This document shows, one piece after another, positions 42,904 to 53,123 of a stretch of 64,000 nucleotides of DNA. The stretch comes from Fusarium oxysporum f. sp. lycopersici 4287. Lineage: Eukaryota; Ascomycota; Sordariomycetes; Hypocreales; Nectriaceae. The position numbers and the translations under genes are program-made. Each line of letters begins with the position of its first letter. The first letter of the stretch is position 1. A model generated the notes under the pieces. That model did not search any database. It was given only the letters and a program-made list of their open reading frames with translations, and had not been told where the DNA came from. The stretch covers positions 1,291,419 through 1,355,418 of the forward strand of contig NC_030991.1 of NCBI RefSeq assembly GCF_000149955.1, read 5' to 3'.

Positions 42904-43322
42904 ACGTGAGGCCCCAGCACCTGTTCAACAGCAATGGACAAGCGAACGCAACAGCACACTGTGCAGCTAAAAATATCTTACGTTATAGCGATTTAATTAA
43001 TAAATAAAATAGCTAAAAGTCTAGAAAAAATATAATTAAGCTTAGTATAAGTATGTTTTATAAAAAGTATGTTTTAAAAACTTTAAACTATTTTATTTTA
43101 CTTAAAAAAGCTTAGCTATATAGTGTGAAATCTATTTTCAATTAAAACTATATAAAATAAACTAACAAAAAATCTATGAAAATTTATATAGCTTATTGTA
43201 TACGTTATATATAATCTATTAAAGTTTCAATCATTTTAAGCTTCAATTAAGATATTTATAAGCTTTTAAAAAACTAAGTATTAGGTGAAAAGTAGGCTGT
43301 TGCGTTCGCTTATCGTACACGT
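42904..43322. mobile_element. Fot1/pogo-type MITE, about 419 bp, left end damaged
   Basis: The right end, read inwards from 43322, is ACGTGTACGATAAGC then GAACGCAACA, with TA at 43323-43324. The left end keeps ACGTG at 42904, and GACAAGC plus GAACGCAACA near 42937-42953, but the part between is altered. The interior is AT-rich and shares AAATAAAATAGCTAAAA, CTATTTTATTTTA and other words, in the same order, with the MITE at 35122-35559, although the end motif differs. Confidence 0.8.
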
Positions 43323-43324
43323 TA

Positions 43325-43778
43325 TGCTTAGAAACATAGTGCATACTAGTTTGCGATGCCGCTGAGAATCTCCATTTATGTTTTCATCACTCACATTGCT
43401 CAGCTTGGTCATTATATGTATACGGCTGCGTTAACAACTAATAACTATAAATATAGGCTATAATAGACTAGTAAGAAAGGAATATCTAGTTTAGACTTAC
43501 CTATTCAAGAGTTTCATCACTATCTAATAGAGCTCTACCTGCCTATTACTCCACTCCGATAATACTCCATCTCTCTATTATTTATTCCTTCCCATCCTTT
43601 AAACTACAAGCCATTATATTTAGACGCTCCGCCCTTTCAAACTTAGAGCTCTGCCTTTCTATCGCTCCGATGTAAAGACGATGCTTCTCTCTACTGTACG
43701 CTCTCTCTAGTCATTTACACCATTTTCTACCTTCCTTAACCCTTACGTTCTTTAACGCCTAGAGCTCTACTGCCGCAG
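43325..43778. other. Intergenic, pyrimidine-rich, nothing recognised
   Basis: No coding sequence or repeat is supported here. Confidence 0.4.
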
Positions 43779-45379
43779 CTAAGGCAAGATGGCATCCACA
43801 ACAGCTTTCCCTTGCTCTAGGAACAAGGTATGGGCTGCGTCGGCGATGCCCTTGGAAGTTGCTTGTTCTAGGTATATATCCATGGTTACGTTCCATTTAG
43901 ACTTTAGCTGGAACGGGTCGTTGACGTGGATCAACTCGAGAAGCTGTCCTGTGTCGGCACCGGCCCATTGGTGCGCCAGGCTCCCGTACGCCTCGACAAC
44001 TCCGCGCTGCATGGTAAGGACTTCAAGATACCGGCGTCAAGCCAGATGTGCGCGTCGTGGTTTTGCGTAAGGAAGGCCGCCTTGAGAACCTTCAGACGCT
44101 CTGAAATGGGTATAGACGTGTTGCCGGCGAGAAAGGGTAGCTTGGCAATGGGGTGCTATCCTGCTGTGGGCCGTTTTGCTGTAGGTCAGGTGCGAGCCGT
44201 TGCGCTTCTACATTACGCTGGCGATATGTTTCAGCGATTACAACTCGGATATGGTCCCTTTGACGTTTGGTCAGCCAGCGGAAAACGCCGTGCATCTTCT
44301 TCGGGCGTGCTGGGCGTTCGGCGAAGTTGGGCCGAGGCAATTGGCTCATTGCTCGGGGGGCGGCACAGTCCCCAGAGTCGTGTCCGGCGGCTTTGCCGCA
44401 GCGTTTGCATAGGAGAAGTCTATGGCACGTATGTGATGGGTGGTAGCCCAAGCATACATTTCACTGTCTTGGATGATCGATTTTCTTGATGAGACTCGCC
44501 AGTCGGCTGCTGAAGAGGTGTCAGTATTTCTTGACTGGCTCTAGGAAGGATACAAGTAAAGTCTTCATTAAGGAATTGTCAGGTTGGTGCCACGCGGACC
44601 ATATGTTGACGGGTTTCTGCCCTGTCTGGATTTCTATTCTTCGTCCACGGCTGCGTCGCTATCCGCTTCGTTGCCATAGAGGTCGGTCAGCTTGCAGGGG
44701 TAATCTGAGATTAGGTAGGTAAACCATTCCTGGCGATGAGGGGGCTGTTGTTGTTGACGTTATTGTTGATGGTGTCGGGATTGGTGGGCAAGGGCGTTGT
44801 TTGCAGCTGGAGGCGAGGCCGCGACGATGCTTTAGGTAGGCGCCGGAGCAGATTTGGCGTCAGTAAGCGCCTGATTCCAGGAGTCCAGGAAGCTATCGGC
44901 AAACCTTTGGACGAATTCCCGTTCGGACGCAGTGGTGAATTGTGTCGCTGCTTTAAATTTAGCGTAGAAGGCCTGAAACACCTTCAACTTGGTACTGTAC
45001 TCCTCCACACCGTCGCGTGCGAGCTCGTGGCTGCTTCAAAAATGGAGACTGGTTGCTGTACTGTAGTCGAGGTAGGGTCAGGGGATGGGTCAGGATGGGC
45101 GATCTGGGCTCCTTCCTAGCCGCAGCAGTAGAGATTGCATGGAGAGGCGAAGACGGCGTTTGAGCCGTCCGCCCGAAGGCGGGCGAGACCCCAACAGGTC
45201 CATTCACGACTGCGGGGCTGTTTTGTAAGAGGGTAGTGCGGGCTCCTCGATTGAGATCGGCAGGAGTATGGATTCCCAGGCCAAAAGGGTCCGGGACAAT
45301 AGGCGGGCAGGAGGTGGCGGATGCCTTCGCCGCCGCCATGGGCTGCGCGAAGCGCAGGATTGTGGTTGTTGTGGTGCAT
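43779..45379 (-). pseudogene. LINE ORF1 (gag-like) remnant
   Basis: On - the segments run from a Pro/Ser/Ala-rich N-terminus (about 45379-44960), through SERNSSKGLP-like linker pieces, to a Cys/His cluster CLGYHPSHTCHRLLLCKRCG then KAAGHDSGDC, which resembles the zinc knuckles of Tad1-type ORF1 proteins. Several frame changes separate the pieces. Downstream (44012-43779) a clean 77-codon frame (EAYGSLAHQWAGADTGQLLE, ending GKAVVDAILP) may be part of the same remnant or of an unrelated gene; I do not recognise it. Confidence 0.55.
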
Positions 45380-45569
45380 TTGTTAAGAAGATTGGTGTAA
45401 TTAGTGCTACTTTCTTAGCATCTGCACGCCAAGAAAGTAAGATGACAAAGGAAGGTTTTGATTGGCTTTGTATGACAGGTTGGCTTCTCGGCCACCACCG
45501 GGTAACTCGCAAGCTGAGAGGGCGGGAGCGTGCCAAAACTTAAGCTGCTCGTAAAATATGATATGACCA

Positions 45570-46145
45570 TCAAACTACGTGTTTTTTGGTCATGATTCTC
45601 TGCCCTCCAATCGAGCTCTTACAGCTTCCCAACTTCAGTCCTCGCTTACCATCCACTAAAATGCACCACCCTTCGTGACCCCGGCCGCCATCGCCAGCCA
45701 CGACTGCATCGAATCCGCCTTTGCTCATTGGCAAACTTGAGGACGTTTCGTCAAAGCTACCAGGCTGCAGCCACACGGATGGGATCCCCAGCTCCTTGGC
45801 CTCCTGGAGCACCTTGAGAGTTGCCGAGGGGAGTGATGACTGTGATGGACGTCTGTTTGGGGTTGGGAAGCGCCGCGACGCTGGGGACGGTGGGATGGTC
45901 CTTTTCCAGAGCAGAAATAGTTGCCGACCCCGGATTGATGGGAGTGACTGGCAAGTCATGATAGAGATAGAGATACCAGGCACAGACTATTCAAAACACT
46001 GTCAGCCCAACGCGGCCTTGATGAGTAGGTTATTGACATGGATCGGACCTCGGTGGCCGAACTTGGCGGGGTTTGAGCTAGCACTGACCACCGCGAAGGC
46101 TGAGGACGCAAAGAAATTGCGAACAGTGGCTTCGGTGGTCATCAT
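45570..46145 (-). pseudogene. CoA-binding-domain (YccU-like) protein, frameshifted
   Basis: The ATG at 46145 opens MMTTEATVRNFFASSAFAVV and SASSNPAKFGHR; an intron (gtccga...gaatag, about 46042-45981) leads to WYLYLYHDLPVTPINPG and ALEKDHPTVPSVAALPNPKQ, a Rossmann-type CoA/NAD-binding fold. Near 45829 the frame must shift to continue with TLKVLQEAKELGIPSVWLQP, and again around 45735 and 45705: the sequence encodes VLKFANEQ in another frame between SFDE and GGFDAVVAGDGGRGHEGWC. Three indels in a protein of about 150 residues indicate a pseudogene, although two nearly cancel. It is divergent to the methyltransferase, with 308 bp between the starts. Confidence 0.75.
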
Positions 46146-46453
46146 ATCACAAAGTCGGCTGAACACTTGACTAGCAGGATAGGTTGTGTCTTCGGCCGTT
46201 CAAGATTGTCAATCAAGGGTGCACAAATTCAAGGGATGGTGTAGGTTCAGTTATCACCCACGCCGTGCTGCGGGGCAGCAGCATACACCGATCGATCACT
46301 CCATCAATCTTGAGTGCTTGTGTCATATGTAAGGCCGAAGCCGCGGCTGCGAGGTATAAATCAGTCGATCCTGCTGGTGCATCTTTTCTTATTTATTTAG
46401 CGACTCTCCTGAGTACAGTAACCTTTGATCAACTAGCCATCGTGACCGTGACA

Positions 46454-47438
46454 ATGTCCATTTATGGGTGAGTCATCATGGTCAAATCAATGCATCTTCT
46501 CCTAGGAGACTGCGCAACTGAACTGACGTCACGGCAGGAGGGCAACTTTCTCTGCTGCAGGGTACGCCGCAGCCAGGCCCACGTATCCTGCAAGTCTGTT
46601 CAAGACAATTCTGGGGTATTATCATCGTGAGGATCCTCATGGTACGCTGCTGGACTTGGGTTCTGGCCATGGAATTGTTGCTAGGGAGCTGAGCCCCCGC
46701 TTTGCCAGGGCCATCGCCATTGACCCTAGTGCTGGTATGATGCTGCAGGGAATGCAAGCCACTGCCCAATTCTCCAAGATCTCGTTCCGCCAGGCCAGCG
46801 CCGAGGACTTGTCTTTTCTACCCGCGCACTCGGTAGACATGGCTGTAGCCGGCGAGTCAGCGCATTGGTTCGACTACTCCCGAGTCTGGCCAGAGTTATC
46901 CAGGGTAGTTAAGTCAGGCGGCTCACTGGCCTTTTGGGGGTACAAGGACAACATCATCATTGGACACCCGCAAGCCAACAAGATATTTGAGAGGTTCTGC
47001 TACGGCGAAGGAGATGTGTCGCCCGGGCTGGAAGGGTTGAACCAGTATTGGGAGCGTCCCGCGCGAGACATCCTCCGGGGCCTGTTGGCGGACGTCAAAC
47101 CCCCTGAGTCGGAGTGGGACAAGATCAAGCGAATCACCTACAACGTTGACAAAGACACGACTGAGGTTGCAGGCCCAGAGACGGCCTGGATGAGGGGCAA
47201 GATCAATCTAGGACAGTTTGAGGCTTATGTGCGGGCCTTCACTGCGTACCGGGGCTGGATGGATGCGCACCCGGACAAGAAGAGCCGTGCCGAAGGTGGT
47301 GAGGGAGACATTGTCGACATTTTGTTTGACCAGATCCTGGAGGCAGAACCCGAGTGGAAGGCACAGGGTGATCGCTGGAGAGATATCCAGGTTGAATCAG
47401 TCTGGGGCACGTACATTTTGCTGGCGAAGAGGAAGTGA
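46454..47438 (+). CDS. SAM-dependent methyltransferase, trans-aconitate methyltransferase (TMT1/CRG1)-like
   Basis: Model: exon 1 is only 14 nt (46454-46467), then a 70-nt intron (gtgagt...cggcag) and exon 2 46538-47438; 915 nt, 304 aa. The tiny first exon supplies MSIYG and joins to RATFSAAGYAAARPTYPASL, the conserved YxxxRPxYP opening. SAM-binding motif I is LLDLGSGHGIVAREL, the acidic loop IDPSAGM, and later blocks ESAHWFDYSRVWPEL, LAFWGYKD, QYWERPARDILR and YVRAFTAYRGW match yeast Tmt1/Crg1, which methylate small carboxylic acids or cantharidin-like compounds. Length and motif order equal the family. The substrate here is not known. The gene looks intact. Confidence 0.88.
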
Positions 47439-47740
47439 GGACGAGAACCGTGAGGTGTTGATCAGGGCGGATATTCCGCCAAGACTTGATGGAAGTGATC
47501 GACAGCCACGCAACAGATATTTATGCAAATGCAATGAATGGCCTCTGAGCCCTTTTTTTTTCGTTCCTTTTTTTCTTTATTTTTACACATAGAGATCAAT
47601 CCTTTTGATGATAGCTTTGCATGTTTGCCCAAGTTACAATAGTTTTACCTTCTCGATCGGCTAGCAGATGGTTGACAATATAATACTGACATCATGCATG
47701 ATGACTGGGCCTAAAAGGGCGATCAACTTCTTCATTCATT

Positions 47741-48334
47741 TTGTCACTCCGGCTGGGTTCGGTTGGGCGACCAGCCTGGGCGGGTGGCCTCACCAGACCA
47801 CCAAATCTTCCGCGAGCAGTATGGAGGAACAAACGATATGTTTTGGAAGAGTCTTTGTCCCGGAAAGGCTCGAAGGGCCGGAAGAGCTGGATCAAGCGCC
47901 ACGGATTTTTTCTTATTGAGATCGACGCTAACGATAGTCCTTTGAGTCCGTACTGGGCCTGTCGTTTGTGCGACGCGAAGGGCCAGCCCGAGTTCTTCGC
48001 CGCTGCTGCTAACGAGTTCGGCAGCTGACCACCTCCGCAAGTATGTAAATGTGACGTCGCGAGCTTGAGCACCATTGACCAACGTAGGCCCCCCAGGATC
48101 CTCGAGAGCAGTCAAGGCGCTGATATAGACGCGTCAACCGATGAATCTGAACGGCCCAAGCGACCGGGCTTGCAGTACAGCGCCTTGCCGCGTGCTAGAG
48201 TCAAGATAATCCGAGAACTGAGCCTGGGACTTCTGATCAACACCAATGTTCCTTTTTCTTTCTTTAGCGATACATTCTTTCAGCAACTCGTCTGGCAACT
48301 TGACCCTCACCTATCTGACCAGATACCATGGAGC
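47741..48334 (+). pseudogene. hAT transposase N-terminal fragment (BED finger)
   Basis: Pieces in two frames read IKRHGFFLIEIDANDSPLSP, YWACRLCDAKGQPEFFAAAA (C-x2-C of a BED finger), CKCDVASLSTIDQRRPPR and then ARVKIIRELSLGLLINTNVP, FSFFSDTFFQQLVWQLDPHL, SDQIPW, as in many fungal hAT transposases. The match stops exactly at the left end of the MITE at 48335. The rest of the transposase is absent on the other side. Confidence 0.75.
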
Positions 48335-48905
48335 CAGGGTTGCAAACAAATAAATCAAATCCAAATCTTTTCAAATCAAATCAAGTTTATCCAAATCAAA
48401 TCAAATCAAATGGGGACGTCCGATTTATTTGGATTTTGAATTCATTTGGATAACATATTGGCCAATCAGCACTCGTGCTAGACGGGCCAGTAGCCCCACC
48501 TTTGCGTTGAGATCCTGCCTATTTTGGTAACTAGGCCGCTACCTCCCAATGTAACTGCCATAGTTTTTGGCTTTAATGCCGCCCATTGCAAGGTGAAGAC
48601 TCCAGGAAATGGTCAAATATCCACGTCTGTCACGAGTGGCGATAGATCTCTTTTCAGCTCATTGCGACATCTCCCGAGGCAAAGCGAATATTCAGTCTCA
48701 CAGGGCAGATGGTTCGAGCTCAGAGACCGACTCTAGGTGGACATAGAAGCAGACCAATGCATCTCATCGTGGGAGAAAGGTGGGGCTATCTAAATAATCA
48801 AATGGATCCAAATGGATCCAAATCAAATCACATCGATCATTTTTGTATCCAAATCAAATCAAATTGAATGCTCGATTTGATTCGATTTATTTGTTTGCAA
48901 CCCTG
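48335..48905. mobile_element. hAT-type MITE, 571 bp
   Basis: Ends: CAGGGTTGCAAACAAATAAA at 48335 and its inverted copy, ending TTTGTTTGCAACCCTG at 48905; perfect over about 23 bp, followed on both sides by many AAATCAAATC/AAATGGATCC subterminal words. CAGGGTTGCAAA is a common hAT-type terminus. An 8-bp target duplication is not evident (catggagc left, ggcaatac right). No transposase inside. Confidence 0.85.
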
Positions 48906-49593
48906 GGCAATACCCCTGTTCTTTTCCTTGTGCGATCATCTTAGGCGGCATTTGCTTGTTGATCGAGAAGGCCTATCCAATAGATATATGCGAGCTGAGG
49001 GAAGTCTCAAAAGCGCGAATGATGAGGAGGATAATGTATGATATAACACGTCCATATCTGCAGATAAACATGAAGCCGAGTCAGTCATCAGGTGGTAGCA
49101 TTGATAAAGTAATGATCTGACGCATTCACAGTTCGTGCGTTGGTGCCGTACAGGCTGGCGTAATATAATCATATCATGGGAGATGTCGAAAATACGAACC
49201 TCTGGCTTACTCACATGAGGTTACTGAGATTAAACCCATCTACATTCAGCATTTTAGTGTAACTCAAAACCTCCAACTGTACTGCTCTTATGCCCAAATA
49301 CCCGCTATAGACTTTATCGTCATATCATATCGTCGAATATACACGCCATCATTACTCACTTCAAAGGGCGCTAGTAAGTCACACCAAGGGACTTTTACTT
49401 GAAAAGCTCACTTTTCTCGTAACATACTCCAAAATCGACATACAAATTCATTATCCTATGTGGTCATATTAGAAACGCACTCAACCTAATTTGACATTTT
49501 CTACAAATTTCTCAATAAAAATCTCCTGTTTTCGCCTACCAGGCATTCCAAACGAATCAAATTTATACGACCTGTACACGGTGTGACCAAGAA
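48906..49593. other. Intergenic, no gene seen
   Basis: This is the flank of the MITE and upstream region of the His-rich gene. No supported features. Confidence 0.45.
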
Positions 49594-49902
49594 ATGGCCG
49601 AAGCGACAGCACCAAATCCCACTAGCACCGAGACCATGGCTCAGACTGAGCCAAAAAGTCTCTCTCATCACATGCATGGCCCGGGGCATCACGATGGCCA
49701 CAAGCATCACGATGGCCACAAGCATCATGGTAATGCCGGCAGTCATAAGCATCATGAACAAGGCGCAGACAAACATGAGAATTGTTCTGAGCAGGACAAA
49801 AACCACCGTCTGCAGCATCAAAAGAGCGAGGAAATGGACCCTAATGACCCCTCCCATTGTTGTAAACATGAACAGGAGAGAAGTGGAAAACGGACTGAGT
49901 GA
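49594..49902 (+). CDS. Small histidine-rich protein, putative metal binder
   Basis: Single exon, 102 aa, start MAEATAPNPTSTETMAQTEP. It has 19 His and 3 Cys. The central HHMHGPGHHDGHKHHDGHKH and a following SHKHHEQGADKH form a His/Asp/Gly/Lys array; two units are encoded by an 18-bp tandem repeat (CATCACGATGGCCACAAG) at about 49686-49722. A SHCCKH motif lies near the C-terminus. There is no signal peptide or membrane helix. Such arrays bind Zn, Ni or Cu, so a cytosolic metal buffer is possible, but this is an inference from composition alone. No family is recognised, and a fast-evolving non-functional frame cannot be excluded. Confidence 0.6.
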   Translation: MAEATAPNPTSTETMAQTEPKSLSHHMHGPGHHDGHKHHDGHKHHGNAGSHKHHEQGADKHENCSEQDKNHRLQHQKSEEMDPNDPSHCCKHEQERSGKRTE

Positions 49903-50230
49903 CAGCTAGGGTTACGAGAGTCTTGACTAGATAATAGGGAGCTAGGGCGGGTGTAAATGTGGGATGGGGTTTTGGTGCGAGTAAATTTCGTAGTATTTTT
50001 CTTCCCATGTATCTTCCTTCGTATATCTGGAGATGATGCAAATACAAATGGTACATAGTTGCTACCTAATTTATCAGCCCACAATGACGCAACAGTCGCA
50101 GTGGGCTTTAGGCGTGGCGTTCAAAGGTTACATTCAATCTAATGACATCACTACTAAATTTAAACACAGACTCTCCGTTTGGCGCACTTCTTGCCTCGTT
50201 TGCTTCTATCGTCTCCATCGTTGCTGCAAT
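49903..50230. other. Intergenic, promoter of the glucosyltransferase gene
   Basis: No gene is supported. A frame open upstream of the chosen start at 50231 extends to 50033 but has a poorly conserved-looking leader. Confidence 0.4.
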
Positions 50231-53123
50231 ATGGTCTTCAGTTTGACAGAATCCAACGGTCTCGGCAATATTACTATTAAAGATGCCGACTCCCAAAACA
50301 TCACGTCAGGCAATGTCCAAGCCGACGGTCGCGTAAAGGTCCAGTTTCATCAGCATGCTCAGTCTGTTGTCTCCTGGTTCAAGGGTTGCCAGAGTCGTGC
50401 AGTCCCTACAGAGCCCTTCAAGAAAAGGAGTTGTAACACTGTTAGTCTCAACTCCCAACAACTAGTCACTACTCCGCGTCTCAACATCGCTATCCATATC
50501 ATTGGGTCTCGTGGCGATGTGCAGCCCTTCATCCCCGTCGCTCAGGCCCTCTCACGACCTCCTTACAGCCATCGCGTGCGTATTTGCACTCATCCCGTCT
50601 TTAAGCATTTTATCGAGTCGCAGGGCATCGAATTTTTCAGTATTGGCGGTGACCCTGAGGCTTTAATGGCTTACATGGTTAAGAACCCGGGTTTGCTGCC
50701 CTCTCGCAAAAGCGTCAAAGCAGGTGAAATTAAGAAAAGGCGTGAGGAGATGTGGGAGATTCTGATTGGTGCTTGGAGGAGCTGCATTGAAGCTGGTGAT
50801 GGAATGGGAGATCGTGTAATGGCTGCAAACGTTCGAGAGACCAAGGATCTTTTTATCGCCGATGCTATTATTGCTAATCCGCCGTCGATGGCCCATATCC
50901 ACTGCGCCGAGAAGTTGGGTATCCCGTTGCATATGGTGTTTACTATGCCTTGGTCACCGACTGAGAGGTTTTCTCATCTATTGGCCTCCATGACATACCG
51001 TGGTAGTACTGATGCCGCTGTCGCCAATTACCTTTCCTATATAGTCATGGAGCTGCTTACATGGCAAGGGTTCGTATCTGTTGGCACATTTCCAATTCTG
51101 ATTCTAACCAGCGACATAATACAGACTCGGTGATCTAATAAACAGGTTTCGTACCCGAATCTTATGCCTCGATTCTATCAGTCCACTATGGGGATACCAG
51201 CTTCTCACCAGGCTTCGCGTACCGTATAGTTACCTCTGGTCTCAGTCTTTAATTCCGAAGCCATCTGATTGGGGATCTCATATTAACATCACCGGCTTCT
51301 CATTTTTATCCTTAGCTAATCATTATATGCCTCCACCGGACCTGGTTGGCTTCTTGGAGAAAGGGCCGCCTCCTATCTATATCGGATTTGGGTCAATCGT
51401 CATTGATGACCCACCAGCCCTTACGCAATTAATCTTCGATGCCGTCAAATTGGCTGGTGTCCGGGCCATCATTTCTAGAGGCTGGGGCGGCATTGGGAGA
51501 GGAGATATCCCCGAAACCATTTATCTTATTGGCGATTGTCCCCATGATTGGCTCTTCCAACGCGTCTCTGCCGTTGTCCATCACGGGGGAGCCGGGACAA
51601 CAGCCGCGGGCATTGCAGCTGGACGTCCAACTGTCATCGTTCCCTTCTTCGGTGACCAGCCCTTTTGGGGCCAGATGATTGCACAAGCAGGGGCTGGCCC
51701 AAAACCCATACCCTTCAAAGAATTGACGGCTGAGATCTTGGCAAGCAGCATCATCTTTTCTCTCAAGACCGAGGTCCAAGAGGCAGTACAAAAGATGGCG
51801 GAGCGCATAGGTGCTGAAGATGGGGCTCGTGGTACAGCCGTAGATTTCCAGGAGAGGCTAGATATAGACCACCTTCGATGCGATATATGTCCCGATAGGC
51901 TTGCCGTCTGGAGACACAAAACAACGGGAATCCACCTTAGTGGATTTGCCGCGGCTTGCCTCGTTGATAAGGGTTTGTTGGACCCTCGAGGCTTTAAGCT
52001 CCTTAGGCATAAGCATTGGTATGTTGATGAAGGTGCAGAGCATCCTATTGTTGGTGCTGTGGCTGCGGCTTCGAATTTTGTTATCACCTTGGGTACAGCA
52101 GCCAGCGACTTCTCCCGACGATTAAAAAACAGGCCTAGGTGGTCAAGTCGCGACAATAAGGCAATACTCCCACAAACGTCCTGGTATAATACCAACAGAG
52201 ACATACATCAACCGACGCTAACCGTAAATCACAATGAGGACCACGATGTTTCATCTACAGCTAGGGAAGCACACCAAGGGCCTCCACCAAACACAAATGG
52301 CGACGGAATGACCATCGCTGAGCTAACAAATCCCACTCATAACGGCATCCTCAAAGACAGCATCCGGCTCGCACCGACCGAGATAGAAAACTTCGCCCAC
52401 AAAATGGCCACCAAATCCCTCCATACTGGCGAAATCCCTACTCCGGAGACCAAACGGGTGCCGACTCTGCACGAACGGCGAAAGGCCACTTGGAAAGCCC
52501 AAGAACAAGGCCCTCGCGGCCACGTGTTCTATATTATGCACATTACGGGACGGCTCGCGGCTGACGTGACCAAGGCAGGCCTTAAGGTTCCCGTGGCTCT
52601 GTTTTACAACGTAGCTAATGGGTTTCACAATTATCCTTCGTATACTAGCAATGCTGTTGAGGTAAGGCAACGGAATGAGATTACCGGTTTGGGCAGCGGT
52701 GCGTGTACGGCGGGAAGGGAGTTCGTTTTGGGTTTGTGGGACGCCTTTAGTGGAGTCGTAATCAAGCCTTATCAGGGGGCTAAAGCTGAAGCCGGAAAAG
52801 GATTTGGTAAGGGTATGTGGAACGGGACGTTGGGGTTTGTATACAACTTGGGTGCTGGTAAGTATTCTATTCATATACCCCTACTTCGGAAACAAATATC
52901 CTTCCTGTACAAGAACCAGAGGTTGATATCACTAGCAATATTCGGCCTGTTAGGTTATACCCTCAAAGGCATCGAAAAAGAGTTCTCCAAGTATCATCTT
53001 ACTAGCCTAAAGGCTGAAATTCTGTTGATTAGGCTGAGACAAGGGATTGACGACTTTAGTCAGGCAACTCCCGAGGGGAAAGAGATGGTCGTGGAGCGCT
53101 GGAGGTGTTTGCAGTCGCAATAA
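50231..53123 (+). CDS. UDP-sugar:sterol glucosyltransferase-like protein (GT1 family)
   Basis: Model: exons 50231-51069, 51125-52857 and 52936-53123 with introns of 55 nt (branch ctaac) and 78 nt; 2760 nt, 919 aa. The N-terminal Glyco_transf_28 domain starts at LNIAIHIIGSRGDVQPF (about residues 84-100). The donor-sugar domain has PIYIGFGSIV, then VVHHGGAGTTAAGIAAGRPT and VPFFGDQPFWG (about residues 431-460), the signature of sterol and MGT-type glucosyltransferases. A region with WYVDEGAEHPIVGAVAAASN and a Gly-rich amphipathic C-terminus (GLGSGACTAGREFVLGLWDA; LLGYTLKGIEKEFSKY) follows. The last intron is a multiple of three and has no stop, so retention would add 26 residues; splicing joins NLGA to AIFGLLGYTL as in relatives. 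There is no PH/GRAM domain as in Atg26. It probably glucosylates sterols or other lipids. Confidence 0.88.

Noticed and set aside
47692..48115. - strand frames of about 125 codons
   Set aside because: They are antisense to a hAT transposase fragment whose + strand reading has clear family motifs.
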